Of a stretch of 64,000 nt of DNA, positions 1-8,517 are shown piece by piece. The notes below the pieces were generated by a model, which saw nothing but the letters and a program-made list of their open reading frames with translations, was not told the DNA's origin and did no database searches. The stretch is from contig NZ_CM001022.1 of assembly GCF_000165795.1 (NCBI RefSeq), positions 1,521,812 through 1,585,811 on the forward strand, read 5' to 3'. The first letter of the stretch is position 1; every line of letters starts with the position of its first letter. The DNA comes from Aminomonas paucivorans DSM 12260 (GTDB taxonomy: Bacteria > Synergistota > Synergistia > Synergistales > Synergistaceae). The position numbers were made by a program, and so were the translations under genes.

Positions 1-2
1 CC

Positions 3-299
3 CATTGGGTGAGCTGCCCCACCTGCGGGCGGCGACGCATCGAGGTCCTCCAATGGGTGGAACGGCTCCGCCCCCTGGCGGAGCGTCTTCCCGACGGATT
101 CACCCTGGCGGTGATGGGCTGCGAAGTGAACGGTCCTCGAGAGGCGGCGGGGGCGGACCTGGGGGTGGCCGGAGCCCCAGGGGGTTTCCTCCTCTTCCGA
201 AAAGGCGTCCCCCTGGGAACCTGGCCGGTGGAGGAGCTGGAGGAGCGGGTCCAAAAGGCGTTGGAGGACATCCTGATCCGGAGGTGCACCGACGCCTGA
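3..299 (+). CDS. ispG: IspG C-terminal fragment (4-hydroxy-3-methylbut-2-enyl diphosphate synthase), 5' end outside window
   Basis: Last 98 or so residues of IspG (GcpE), the iron-sulfur enzyme that makes HMBPP from MEcPP in the MEP isoprenoid pathway. The frame is open from the left edge, so the gene is cut there and no start is claimed. Diagnostic motifs are SCPTCGR, with two of the three [4Fe-4S] cysteine ligands, and AVMGCEVNGPREA, with the third cysteine and the conserved E-N-G-P stretch. The family normally has GPGE where this copy reads GPRE. Two further MEP/prenyl genes (dxs and ispA) lie near 34-37 kb. The identification is firm. Confidence 0.95.
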   Translation, partial: HWVSCPTCGRRRIEVLQWVERLRPLAERLPDGFTLAVMGCEVNGPREAAGADLGVAGAPGGFLLFRKGVPLGTWPVEELEERVQKALEDILIRRCTDA

Positions 300-306
300 C
301 GGGGAA

Positions 307-335
307 TTGGCAAGGGAGAATCGCTGTGCTATGAT
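307..335 (+). promoter_or_regulatory. Promoter of arcA (extended -10)
   Basis: TTGGCA at 307-312, a 17-bp spacer, then TATGAT at 330-335 preceded by TG at 327-328 (TGCTATGAT), an extended -10 element. It lies about 60 bp upstream of the arcA start, just after the ispG stop. This is one of the best sigma-70-type promoters in the window. Confidence 0.75.
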
Positions 336-348
336 CCTTCGCGTGAAC

Positions 349-374
349 TGAAAACGCAAGTTGGTTTATTTTCA
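349..374 (+). repeat. Inverted repeat in the arcA leader
   Basis: TGAAAA (349-354) and TTTTCA (369-374) form an imperfectly spaced inverted repeat between the promoter and the arcA ribosome site. It may be an operator or a weak RNA hairpin. It does not match an ArgR box that I can recognise. Confidence 0.3.
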
Positions 375-391
375 AAGGGGAGGCCGGTCGG

Positions 392-1627
392 GTGTGCACG
401 AATCGATCCTTTAGCGTGGGCTCGGAAGTCGGCAAACTGAGACGGGTGATGCTGCACCATCCCGGCAAGGAACTGGAACGCCTCACCATCGACAACAAGG
501 ACGAACTGCTCTTCGACGACATCCTCTGGGTGGAGGAAGCCCAGAAGGAACACGACGCCTTCGCGGACCTCCTGCGGGACAACGGCGTCGAGGTGGTGTA
601 CTTCAGCAACTGCCTGGCCCACGTCCTTCGGGAGAAGGAAATCCGCTCTCCCCTGCTGGACGAGGTTCTGGCCCTGGAGGCCCACGATCCGCTCCTTGCC
701 TCGGGCCTCAAATCGGTGCTCATGGAGATGGACCCCGCCAGCCTTGCGGAAGTCCTCATCGCGGGACTCACCAAGAAGGAGGCGGTCTCCCTCCTGGGAT
801 CCTGCCGAAGCCTGGTCCTGAGGTCCTCGGGTGAGTACGACTTCTTCATCCGCCCCCTGCCCAACCTCTACTTCCAGCGGGATCCCTACATGTTCGTCAA
901 TCAGGGGGTCCTCGTGAGCGTCATGCACTACCCCGCCCGGCGCCGGGAACCCCTCTACGCCAAGCACATCTTCCAGCACCACCCCTACTTCGAAAACGTG
1001 CAGATCCTCTTCGGCGAGGAACCCCGAGACACCTACCCCTACACCATCGAGGGGGGGGACTTCCACGTCTTCTCTCCCACCTGCGTCGCCGTGGGGATGA
1101 GCGAACGCACCGCTTCGGGAACCGTCCAGCTCGTGGGACGCCGTCTCGCCCGGGATGCGGGGATTCGCACCGTCCTGGCGGTGGACATCCCGAAGCACCG
1201 CGCCTGCATGCACCTCGATACGGTGTTCACCATGGTGGACCGGGACGCCTTCACCATCTACCCGGGGGTCCAAAAACAGATGCGGATCTGGGAGCTGAAC
1301 TACGACGAATCGGGGGACCTTCTCTCGGTGGAGGAAAGCTCCGACCTGGTGGACTGCCTGCGGAAGAACCTCTGCATCGACCGGGTGCGTCTGATCGAGA
1401 CCGGCGGCGGGGATCCCATCGCCGCAGCCCGGGACCAGTGGAACGACGGGACCAACACCCTCTCCATCGCTCCGGGGGTGGTGGTGACCTATCGGCGCAA
1501 CGTGGTCTCCAACGGCGTCCTGCGGGAGAACGGGATCAAGGTCTTCGAGATCAAGGGGGCGGAACTGGGCCGGGGTCGTGGCGGCCCCCGCTGCATGAGC
1601 ATGCCCCTGTGGCGGGAATCCCTTTAG
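392..1627 (+). CDS. arcA: Arginine deiminase
   Basis: 411 residues, the usual family length. It hydrolyses arginine to citrulline and ammonia, the first step of the cytoplasmic arginine deiminase pathway. Visible motifs are FQRDP in the N-terminal half, the [10 protein letters not shown] and MHLDT stretches carrying acidic and histidine active-site residues, and GGPRCMSMP with the catalytic cysteine at about residue 401. The GTG start is set by AAGGGGAGG about 8 bases upstream. It is followed after 95 bp by ornithine carbamoyltransferase, the next enzyme in the pathway. No carbamate kinase gene is present in the window, so the ATP-forming third step must be encoded elsewhere if the pathway is complete. 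Confidence 0.95.
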   Translation: MCTNRSFSVGSEVGKLRRVMLHHPGKELERLTIDNKDELLFDDILWVEEAQKEHDAFADLLRDNGVEVVYFSNCLAHVLREKEIRSPLLDEVLALEAHDPLLASGLKSVLMEMDPASLAEVLIAGLTKKEAVSLLGSCRSLVLRSSGEYDFFIRPLPNLYFQRDPYMFVNQGVLVSVMHYPARRREPLYAKHIFQHHPYFENVQILFGEEPRDTYPYTIEGGDFHVFSPTCVAVGMSERTASGTVQLVGRRLARDAGIRTVLAVDIPKHRACMHLDTVFTMVDRDAFTIYPGVQKQMRIWELNYDESGDLLSVEESSDLVDCLRKNLCIDRVRLIETGGGDPIAAARDQWNDGTNTLSIAPGVVVTYRRNVVSNGVLRENGIKVFEIKGAELGRGRGGPRCMSMPLWRESL

Positions 1628-1722
1628 GGAAGAAACAACACGCATCCCCTCCCGCAAGGGATGGAGATAGAGCACCGCTTGAACCAACCCATTCCAAACC
1701 AATCCTGAAGGAGGAAACAACC

Positions 1723-2676
1723 ATGGCTGTCAACCTGCGCGGTCGCCATCTGCTCACCCTGAAGCACCACACCCCCTACGAGATCCAGTTTCTCCTGGAC
1801 CTTTCCCGGGACCTGAAGAACAAGAAGCGCGCCGGAATCCGGGGGGATCTGCTGGCGGGCAAGAACGTGGCCCTCATCTTCGAGAAGCCCTCCACCCGCA
1901 CCCGCTGCGCCTTCACCGTGGCCACCATCGACGAGGGCGGCCACCCCGAGTACCTGGGCAAGAACGACATCCAGCTGGGACACAAGGAAGACGTGGCGGA
2001 CACCGCCCGCGTGCTGGGCAGGATGTTCGACGGCATCGAGTTCCGGGGCTTCAAGCAGTCCGTGGTGGAGGATCTGGCCAAGTTCTCCGGCGTGCCCGTG
2101 TGGAACGGTCTGACCGACCAGTTCCACCCCACCCAGGTGCTGGCGGACTTCCTCACCATCCAGGAGGAGTTCGGCACCCTGAAGGGCATCAAGCTGGTCT
2201 ACGTGGGGGACGGACGGAACAACATGGCCAACTCCCTCATGATCGGCGCCGCCAAGATGGGCATGCACTTCGTCATCGGTTCCCCCAAGTCCCTCTTCCC
2301 GGAGGATGGGCTGGTGGCGGAGTGCCGGAAGATCGCCCAGGACTGTCAGTCCGGAGCGGTCATCGAAGTCCTGGATGACCCCAAGGCGGCGGTGAAGGGC
2401 GCCCACGCAGTGTACACCGACGTGTGGGCCTCCATGGGCGAAGAGGACAAGCTGGCGGAGCGGAAGGCCCTGCTGCAGCCCTACCAGGTGAACAAGGAAC
2501 TCATGGCCGCCATCGGCCGGGAGGAGGCCATCTTCCTGCACTGCCTCCCCGCGGTGAAGGGCTACGAAGTCATGGAGGACGTCTTCGAGTCCCGCTGCTC
2601 CCGGGTGTTCGACGAGGCGGAGAACCGCATGCACACCATCAAGGCCACCATGGTGGCCAGCATCGGGAACCTCTAG
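1723..2676 (+). CDS. arcB: Ornithine carbamoyltransferase
   Basis: 317 residues. It converts citrulline plus phosphate to ornithine and carbamoyl phosphate when run catabolically, which the position behind arcA implies. STRTR at residues 57-61 is the carbamoyl-phosphate loop; HCLP at 273-276 carries the catalytic cysteine and ornithine-side residues. The ATG at 1723 is preceded by AAGGAGG. An in-frame upstream extension exists but overlaps arcA and has no ribosome site. A strong terminator follows, so arcA-arcB probably forms one mRNA. An anabolic argF role cannot be ruled out from sequence alone. Confidence 0.93.
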   Translation: MAVNLRGRHLLTLKHHTPYEIQFLLDLSRDLKNKKRAGIRGDLLAGKNVALIFEKPSTRTRCAFTVATIDEGGHPEYLGKNDIQLGHKEDVADTARVLGRMFDGIEFRGFKQSVVEDLAKFSGVPVWNGLTDQFHPTQVLADFLTIQEEFGTLKGIKLVYVGDGRNNMANSLMIGAAKMGMHFVIGSPKSLFPEDGLVAECRKIAQDCQSGAVIEVLDDPKAAVKGAHAVYTDVWASMGEEDKLAERKALLQPYQVNKELMAAIGREEAIFLHCLPAVKGYEVMEDVFESRCSRVFDEAENRMHTIKATMVASIGNL

Positions 2677-2705
2677 GTCTCTTCGACCCGTCCCGATCAA
2701 GACCC

Positions 2706-2747
2706 GAGAGGGGAGACGGCCCGCAGGGCCGTCTCCCCTCTCGCTTT
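2706..2747. terminator. Rho-independent terminator between arcB and nikR
   Basis: A perfect 17-bp stem (2706-2722 with 2726-2742) with a GCA loop, followed by CTTT. It lies between the convergent arcB and nikR genes and could serve both, although the T tract is short on each side. Confidence 0.85.
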
Positions 2748-2758
2748 ATGCCGAAGGA

Positions 2759-3214
2759 TCAGGAACGTCCCCAAAGGGATTCCTTGAGAGGAGTCAGGGA
2801 GGGGGCGGCGTAGAGGAGCCCCTTTTCCATCAGGGCCTCGGAGAACGCCCGGGCCCGGCAGGTCGGCCCCTTGAGGAGCACCGCCTCCAGACAGTGGTCG
2901 TGGTCCAGATGGATGTGGGTGGTGCAGACGATCACGTCCTCGAAGTCGTGTTCCAGTCTCGTCAGCTCCCCCACCGCGTCCCTGCTGTGGTGGTCGTAGA
3001 GGAGGGTCAAGGTGCCGCACACCTCGCCGCTTCGTTCCTCCCAGAGGGACTCGGAGATGAACCTTCGGATCAGCTTGCGCAGGGCTTCGGAGCGAGTCCC
3101 CAGGGACTGTCGCTGGATCCAGCGGTCAAAGGCCTCCAGAAGCTCCTCGGGAAGGGACACGCTGAAGCGCGCCAGAGCAGGGGTTTTCCCGTTTTCTTCT
3201 TCACTTGAGCTCAC
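2759..3214 (-). CDS. nikR: NikR-type nickel-responsive transcription regulator
   Basis: 151 residues: an N-terminal ribbon-helix-helix DNA-binding region (about residues 13-55, RFSVSLPEELLEAFD) and a C-terminal ACT-like nickel-binding domain. All four high-affinity nickel ligands align with E. coli NikR: H89, then HIH at H100 and H102, then C108 in HCLEAVLLKG. The GTG start at 3214 gives the expected N terminus; a longer in-frame extension upstream has no support. It is transcribed divergently from the RocB-like gene. No nickel transporter, hydrogenase or urease gene is visible, so its targets are unknown. Confidence 0.9.
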   Translation of the reverse strand: MSSSEEENGKTPALARFSVSLPEELLEAFDRWIQRQSLGTRSEALRKLIRRFISESLWEERSGEVCGTLTLLYDHHSRDAVGELTRLEHDFEDVIVCTTHIHLDHDHCLEAVLLKGPTCRARAFSEALMEKGLLYAAPSLTPLKESLWGRS

Positions 3215-3314
3215 GAACCTCGCCTCGCTCTCAGGGTGGGGGCTACAATCCTGGAAAGGACACCCCCTCAGTATCGGGGGACCGTCCGGCCCAGGCAAGA
3301 GAAGGAGGATCAGG

Positions 3315-4940
3315 ATGGATCGTTTCGACAAACTGCGGGCGACCACGTTGGAGCTGTGCCGCATTCCCAGCCCTTCCGCCGCGGGAGACGGCGAGAATCG
3401 GGTCATGGACGACCTGGAAAGGCGCCTGTCGGGAGCCCTGTCCCGCAAACCCGGGTGCTGCTCCCTGTTCCGCTACCCTCTGCCCCGGGACCCCTACGGG
3501 CGAAGCCACGTGGCGGCCCTCTGGAGGTGTCCTTCCGGAACGAAGGACACGGTGATCCTCATGGGGCACGTGGACGTGGTGGAGGCGGAGGGGTACGGCC
3601 CCCTGACCCCCTGGGCCTACGACCCCGAGGAACTGACCCGAAGGATGGCCTCTGCGGACCTGCCGGAGGAGGCCCGGCGGGACCTCCGTTCCGGACGCTT
3701 CCTCTTCGGGCGGGGCACCATGGACATGAAGGCGGGCATCGCCCTCCACCTGGACCTCTTCGAAGAGGCCCTGGAGAATCCGGAACGCTTCGGGGTGAAC
3801 CTCCTCTTCTGCCCGGTGGTGGACGAGGAGAACGATTCGGCGGGCATGAGGGGCGCCATTCCCTTCCTGACGGACCTGGCCCGGAACGAGCGGCTGCGCT
3901 ACCTGGCCTGTCTGAACGCGGAACCCTGCGATCTGGGGTCCGAAGGACCGGTCCGTCCCCTCTACGTGGGCACCATCGGCAAGATCATGCCCCTGGCCCT
4001 TCTGCAGGGTCGGGAGGCCCACGTGGGGGAGGTCGCCCTGGGAATCAACGCGGCCCTCCTGGCCTCCTCCCTGGTGGAGGCCCTGGACGGGGACCCCCAG
4101 ACCTGCGAGCGGACCCCCGACGGGGTCTTCTCCCCGGCCATCTGCATGGGCCTGGAGATACGCCGTCGCGCCTATTCCGTGACGGTACCCGCCCGGGCGG
4201 CGGTCTACTTCAACCTCCTTACGGTAACCCGAACCCCCGCAGAGGTGCTGGATCTGTTCCGGGACCGGGCTTCGTCCGCCCTGGCGACGGCGCTGGAGAA
4301 ACGACAGCGGGACCTGACGGCCTGCGGTCTGCTGCCCCAGGACGCCCCCACTCCGAGAGGGCAGGTTCTGGAGGCGGGAGACCTGCTGGAACAGGCCCGA
4401 AGAAAGGGGTTCGACCCGGAAGGGGTTCTGGCCCGCCTGGATCCCCACTTGGATGCGCGGGAAAAGTCCCTCCGCATCCTGGAAGCCGCCCTGGACGCGG
4501 TGGGGGTCCAGGGTCCCCTGGCGGTCCTGGGTTTTCTCCCCCCGTACTACCCCCAGCGGCTGAACCAAAACCGAACGGAAGGGGAGAAACACCTTCGGGA
4601 GGTGGCCCAGGACCTGGTGGGACACGCACAAAGGACCCACGGGGAGACCCTGGAGATCCGGGAGGTCTTCGGGGGGATCACGGACCTGAGCTTTTTGGGT
4701 TTCCAGGGCAGGAAAGAGGACCTGGAGGCCCTGGCGCGCAACCTGCCCGGCTGGGGAACGCTTTACGATCTGGACAGGGAACGGCTCCTGGAGCTGGACG
4801 TACCCATCCTCAACGTGGGAACCGCCGGCAAGGACGCCCACAAGTGGACGGAACGCCTGGACACGGAGTATTCCTTCCGGGTCACCCCGGACCTGCTGCG
4901 TTTCGTGGTGGACCGGCTGGCGGAGCAGGGAAGGCCGTGA
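3315..4940 (+). CDS. RocB-like M20 family peptidase/deacylase
   Basis: 541 residues, close to the length of the arginine-utilisation protein RocB of Bacillus. It has M20 metallopeptidase zinc motifs: GHVDVV with H85 and D87, FGRGTMDMKAG with bridging D137, and the PVVDEEND acidic cluster. ATG at 3315 follows AGAAGGAGG. M20 enzymes hydrolyse N-terminal or N-acyl amide bonds of peptides and amino acids; the exact substrate of RocB is not established. Location after the arginine deiminase genes suggests an amino-acid or peptide role. The next gene overlaps its stop by 4 bases. Confidence 0.82.
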   Translation: MDRFDKLRATTLELCRIPSPSAAGDGENRVMDDLERRLSGALSRKPGCCSLFRYPLPRDPYGRSHVAALWRCPSGTKDTVILMGHVDVVEAEGYGPLTPWAYDPEELTRRMASADLPEEARRDLRSGRFLFGRGTMDMKAGIALHLDLFEEALENPERFGVNLLFCPVVDEENDSAGMRGAIPFLTDLARNERLRYLACLNAEPCDLGSEGPVRPLYVGTIGKIMPLALLQGREAHVGEVALGINAALLASSLVEALDGDPQTCERTPDGVFSPAICMGLEIRRRAYSVTVPARAAVYFNLLTVTRTPAEVLDLFRDRASSALATALEKRQRDLTACGLLPQDAPTPRGQVLEAGDLLEQARRKGFDPEGVLARLDPHLDAREKSLRILEAALDAVGVQGPLAVLGFLPPYYPQRLNQNRTEGEKHLREVAQDLVGHAQRTHGETLEIREVFGGITDLSFLGFQGRKEDLEALARNLPGWGTLYDLDRERLLELDVPILNVGTAGKDAHKWTERLDTEYSFRVTPDLLRFVVDRLAEQGRP

Positions 4941-5785
4941 AGACCCTGCGGGTGGCGCTGCTCCAGCTGGACGTCGCGTGGGGGAACCCTCAGGCCAACC
5001 GCGCGAAGGTCCGCCGAGCCCTGGACGGGCTGGCTCCCTGCGATCTGGCGATCCTGCCGGAGCTGTGGTCCGGTTCCTACGACAACCCCCGCATGGAGGC
5101 CCTGGCGGAGGAAAGCCCCGCCTGCCTGGAGGAGGTGGCGACCTGGTGCCGGGACACCGGGTCCTGGGCTCTGGCGGGTACTCTGCCCTGGCGAACTCCC
5201 GAGGGACTGGCCAACCGGGCCTTCCTCCTGGACGAGGCGGGGGGAGTGCGGGGCACCTACGACAAGGTCCACCTCTTCCCCCTCCTCGCGGAGCCGGAGC
5301 ACTTCATCCCGGGAAAGGCCCCCCTCCTCGCTTCCCTTCGAGGGGTACGCTTCGCCGCGGCGGTCTGTTACGACATCCGTTTCCCCGAGTTTCTGCGCCG
5401 CATGGCTCTTGAGGGAGCGGAGGTGATCGGAGTCTGCGCCGAATGGCCCCTCTCCCGGATCGACGCCTGGAGAACCCTGCTTCGGGCCCGGGCCATGGAG
5501 AACCAACTTTTCGTGGTGGGGGTCAACCGGGCGGGCTGGGGAGGAACAGACCTATACGGAGGCCACTCCCTGGTGGTGGCTCCCGACGGGACGGTGCTCT
5601 ACGAGGCGGGGGAGGAGGAGGAGATCGGGACGGCCGACCTGGAACTCTCCCTGGTGCCCCGAACCCGCAAGGCTCTCCCGGCGTTCCGGGATCGCCGACC
5701 GGACCTGTACGGTTTCTTAGGAGAAAACCGGGAAAGGGAGGACACCTCCGTCGCTCCAGGGGAGGAGGAAACGGAGATATGCTAA
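4937..5785 (+). CDS. Carbon-nitrogen hydrolase (nitrilase family, omega-amidase-like)
   Basis: 282 residues, a single-domain nitrilase-superfamily amidase. The catalytic triad is visible: E42 in ILPELW, K110 in YDKVHLFP and C144 in VCYDIRFPE. The CYDIRFPE context and LLRARAMENQ motif resemble the omega-amidase/YafV branch, which hydrolyses alpha-keto-glutaramate-type amides and releases ammonia. GTG start overlaps the preceding stop (GTGA), so translation is probably coupled to the M20 gene. The ammonia-dependent NAD synthetase follows after 43 bp. Substrate assignment is inference. Confidence 0.85.
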   Translation: MKTLRVALLQLDVAWGNPQANRAKVRRALDGLAPCDLAILPELWSGSYDNPRMEALAEESPACLEEVATWCRDTGSWALAGTLPWRTPEGLANRAFLLDEAGGVRGTYDKVHLFPLLAEPEHFIPGKAPLLASLRGVRFAAAVCYDIRFPEFLRRMALEGAEVIGVCAEWPLSRIDAWRTLLRARAMENQLFVVGVNRAGWGGTDLYGGHSLVVAPDGTVLYEAGEEEEIGTADLELSLVPRTRKALPAFRDRRPDLYGFLGENREREDTSVAPGEEETEIC

Positions 5786-5788
5786 AAT
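5780..5788 (+). promoter_or_regulatory. Extended -10 element upstream of nadE
   Basis: TGCTAAAAT at 5780-5788 (TG, one base, TAAAAT), about 40 bp before the nadE start and overlapping the end of the amidase gene. No good -35 is visible, as is common for extended -10 promoters. Confidence 0.45.
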
Positions 5789-5828
5789 GGATTGCTCGAA
5801 GAAACCCGAAAAAGGACGGAGGCATCCC

Positions 5829-6581
5829 ATGACGGACATCCCGGTTCGCAACCCCGAGGGTTTGGCATCGTTCCTGGAATCCTGGTTGACGGAACGGGCC
5901 CGGGAAGCGGGAGCCCGAGGGGGCATCGTGGGCCTGAGCGGGGGAGTGGACTCCGCGGTGGTGGCGGCGCTGCTTCGGCGCTGTTTCGGCAGGGACCGCA
6001 TGTTGGCGGTGCTTCTGCCCTGCCACAGCCAGCCTGTGGACGCGGAACACGCCATGCTTGTGGCCCGGGCCCTGGACCTGCCCACCCGCACGGTGGACCT
6101 GGGACCGACTCACGACGCCCTCCTGGCGAGCCTGGAGGCCGCTTCCCCGGAGCCCCTGAGCCCCCTGTCCCGGGCCAACCTGAAACCTCGACTGCGCATG
6201 ACTGCCCTCTACGCCCTGGCCCAGACCCTGGGCTACTTGGTGTGCGGCACAGGGAACCGGGCGGAGCTGGCCTACGGGTACTTCACGAAACACGGGGATT
6301 CGGGGGTAGACCTTCTGCCCCTGGGCAACCTCCTGAAGCACGAGGTCTGGGAACTGGCCCGCCACCTGGGGATCCCCCCGGAGGTGGTGGATAAGCCCCC
6401 CACGGCGGGGCTCTGGCCGGGGCAGACCGACGAGGGGGAGATGGGGCTTTCCTACCGGGAAATCGACACCTACCTCTCCGGAGGAGACGTCACCCAAGCG
6501 GTGCGGGAGCGCATCGAAAAGGCCCTCCTCTCCTCGGAACACAAGCGCTCCATGCCCCCCGTCGCCATCCCCGGAGCCTGA
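5829..6581 (+). CDS. nadE: NAD+ synthetase, ammonia-dependent type
   Basis: 250 residues, the length of the short ammonia-dependent NadE without a glutaminase domain. It amidates deamido-NAD to NAD using ATP. The PP-loop SGGVDSA lies near residues 37-43, and GTGNRAELAYGYFTKHGD and KPPTAGLWPGQTDEGEMG are typical NadE motifs. The ATG at 5829 is chosen because GGACGGAGG lies 6-8 bases upstream; an ATG 14 codons earlier has no ribosome site and overlaps the -10 element. Two other NAD genes, nadK and nadD, occur in the window but are not linked to it. Confidence 0.92.
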   Translation: MTDIPVRNPEGLASFLESWLTERAREAGARGGIVGLSGGVDSAVVAALLRRCFGRDRMLAVLLPCHSQPVDAEHAMLVARALDLPTRTVDLGPTHDALLASLEAASPEPLSPLSRANLKPRLRMTALYALAQTLGYLVCGTGNRAELAYGYFTKHGDSGVDLLPLGNLLKHEVWELARHLGIPPEVVDKPPTAGLWPGQTDEGEMGLSYREIDTYLSGGDVTQAVRERIEKALLSSEHKRSMPPVAIPGA

Positions 6582-6610
6582 CCCCCGCGTTTTCGGCATC
6601 GGCGGGGCCC

Positions 6611-6638
6611 TTTACGGGCTCCCTTTGAACCCTACTAT
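6611..6638 (+). promoter_or_regulatory. Putative promoter of the yebC-ruvCAB unit
   Basis: TTTACG (6611-6616), 16-bp spacer, TACTAT (6633-6638), 20 bp upstream of the yebC start codon. Both hexamers are imperfect. Confidence 0.45.
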
Positions 6639-6657
6639 ACGGATGAGGTGATTCAAC

Positions 6658-7410
6658 GTGTCCGGACATTCCAAATGGGCAAACATCAAGCACCGCAAGG
6701 CGGCTCAGGACGCCAAGAAGGGTGCGGCCTACCAGCGTCTGACCAAGGCGGTCATCGCCGCTGCCAAGGCGGGAGGGGGGGACCCCAACGCCAACTTCCG
6801 GCTGAAGGTCGCCATCGACCGGGCCCGGGAGGGCAACGTGCCCATGGACAACATCGAGCGGGCCATCAAGAAGGGTTCCGGGGAAATCGAAGGGGCCATC
6901 TACGACGAAGTGACCTACGAAGGTTACGGCCCCGCCGGGGTGGCCATCATGGTGGAGACCCTGACGGACAACCGGAACCGCACCGCCCCGGAAATGCGCT
7001 CCCTCTTCACCAAGAGCGGCGGGGCCATCGGGGAAGCGGGGTGCGTGGCGTGGAACTTCGAACGCCGCGGGGTCATCCGGGTGGAGGGCAAGGGCATCGA
7101 CGAGGAGGCCCTCCTGGGCGTGGCCGCCGAGGCAGGAGCCGACGACCTCCAGGGGGACGACGAAGGATTCGACGTGTACTGCGACCCCTCTTCCCTTTCC
7201 GAAGTGGGCATCGCCCTGAAGGGAGCGGGGTACCCCGTGGAATCCATGGAGATCTCCATGGTTCCCAAGAACACCGTCTCCATCACCCGAAAGGACGAAG
7301 CCTCGAAGCTCCTCACCATGGTGGAGCGCTTCGAGGAACACGACGACGTGCAGAACGTCTACGCCAACTTCGACATCCCCGACGAGATCCTGGAGGAACT
7401 CGGTGACTGA
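6658..7410 (+). CDS. yebC: YebC/PmpR family protein (TACO1 family)
   Basis: 250 residues, standard for the family. It begins SGHSKWANIKHRKAAQDAKK, the family signature, and carries NANFRLKVAIDRAR and YEGYGPAGVAIMVE. Members are cytoplasmic DNA- or ribosome-associated proteins; some act as transcription regulators and others help translation of proline-rich stretches. The GTG start has GAGGTGAT upstream. It overlaps ruvC by 8 bp, a common arrangement suggesting co-transcription with the Holliday-junction genes. Confidence 0.93.
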   Translation: MSGHSKWANIKHRKAAQDAKKGAAYQRLTKAVIAAAKAGGGDPNANFRLKVAIDRAREGNVPMDNIERAIKKGSGEIEGAIYDEVTYEGYGPAGVAIMVETLTDNRNRTAPEMRSLFTKSGGAIGEAGCVAWNFERRGVIRVEGKGIDEEALLGVAAEAGADDLQGDDEGFDVYCDPSSLSEVGIALKGAGYPVESMEISMVPKNTVSITRKDEASKLLTMVERFEEHDDVQNVYANFDIPDEILEELGD

Positions 7411-7918
7411 CCCCGCCTCCCCCCTCTGCCTGGGCCTGGACCCGGGCCTCGGCACCCTGGGTTACGGCCTGGTGCGCCAGAAGGGGGACCGCCTGCTGGC
7501 GGAGGAGTACGGGGTGGTACGCACCCCTCCCGGAGAACCTCTTCCCGACCGGCTTCGGATGCTCTACGAGGAACTGCGACGACGGACGGGAGCCTGGCAC
7601 CCGTCCGTCGTCGCGGTGGAACGGCTCTACTTCGGCAAGAACGTCACCACCGCCGAGATGGTCTGGCAGGCCCGAGGGGTGGTGCTTCTGTTCGCCACCC
7701 AGCTGGGAGTCCCCCTCTTCGAACCCAAACCCTCGGAGGTCAAGCTGGCGGTCTGCGGGAACGGGGGGGCGGAGAAGCGGCAGGTTCAGGGGATGGTCCA
7801 ATGCCTCCTGGGCCTGTCCGAGCTGCCCCGACCCGACGACGCGGCGGACGCCCTGGCAGTGGCGGTGGCGGGTCTCGCCCTCGCCTCCCTGGAGAGGAAG
7901 GAGGTCCTGTTCCCATGA
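7403..7918 (+). CDS. ruvC: Holliday junction resolvase RuvC
   Basis: 171 residues. RuvC cuts four-way DNA junctions after RuvAB branch migration. Acidic catalytic residues are in LGLDPGLGTLGYG near the N terminus, VAVERLYFGKN in the middle and RPDDAADALAVA near the C terminus. The start is GTG within the 3' end of yebC, and the stop overlaps the ruvA ATG, so yebC-ruvC-ruvA are translationally coupled. Confidence 0.96.
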   Translation: MTDPASPLCLGLDPGLGTLGYGLVRQKGDRLLAEEYGVVRTPPGEPLPDRLRMLYEELRRRTGAWHPSVVAVERLYFGKNVTTAEMVWQARGVVLLFATQLGVPLFEPKPSEVKLAVCGNGGAEKRQVQGMVQCLLGLSELPRPDDAADALAVAVAGLALASLERKEVLFP

Positions 7919-8511
7919 TCCGCAGCCTTTCGGGCGTCGTGGAATCCGCCCGGGACGGAGCGCTCTGGATCGACGTGAACGGCTTCGGCCTGGAGGTCTT
8001 CGCCTCCCGAACCGTCCTGGAGCAGGCGGAGGAAGGACATCCTCTGCGGCTTCTGGCCCAACTGATCCTCACCGACTCCGGTCCTTCCCTCTACGGTTTC
8101 GGGGGGGAGGAGGAGCGCAGGCTCTTCCAGGAACTGATCCAGGTGAAGAACATCGGGGGACGGATGGCCATGGCCCTCCTTCGGGTCTTCTCGGTGGCGG
8201 AACTGGTGGCGGCGATCCGCGCCCAGGACGTGGCCTCCCTGGGGCGAGCCCCCGGCGTGGGGGCCAAGCGGGCGGAGCGGATCTGCTTCGAGCTGCGTCC
8301 CAAGCTGGATCGGCTCTTCGGGACCGCGGCGGGAGAGACGGGCCCCCTGGAAGCGGGGGTGGAGTCCCTGGCGGACGCTCTGGAAGGGTTGGGCTTTTCC
8401 CGAAGCACCGCTCGATCCGCCCTGGAGGAGGCCCGTCGCTCCCTGGAAGGGGAGGAACCTGCGGAGGAGGACCTGCTCCGCCTGGCCCTGGCCCGGCTTC
8501 AGAAGCGGTAG
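7915..8511 (+). CDS. ruvA: Holliday junction branch migration protein RuvA
   Basis: 198 residues, normal length. N-terminal OB fold (IRSLSGVVES...), two helix-hairpin-helix motifs in the middle (VKNIGGRMAMALLR and LGRAPGVGAKRAERIC) and a C-terminal three-helix domain that contacts RuvB. ATG overlaps the ruvC stop (ATGA). It binds junctions as a tetramer and loads RuvB. Confidence 0.96.
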   Translation: MIRSLSGVVESARDGALWIDVNGFGLEVFASRTVLEQAEEGHPLRLLAQLILTDSGPSLYGFGGEEERRLFQELIQVKNIGGRMAMALLRVFSVAELVAAIRAQDVASLGRAPGVGAKRAERICFELRPKLDRLFGTAAGETGPLEAGVESLADALEGLGFSRSTARSALEEARRSLEGEEPAEEDLLRLALARLQKR

Positions 8512-8517
8512 GCCGCC

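Noticed and set aside
4937-6581. Amidase plus nadE as a split glutamine-dependent NAD synthetase
   Set aside because: The cysteine context CYDIRFPE matches the omega-amidase/YafV branch rather than the glutaminase domain of NadE, and nadE has its own promoter-like element. A phylogeny of the amidase would settle it.
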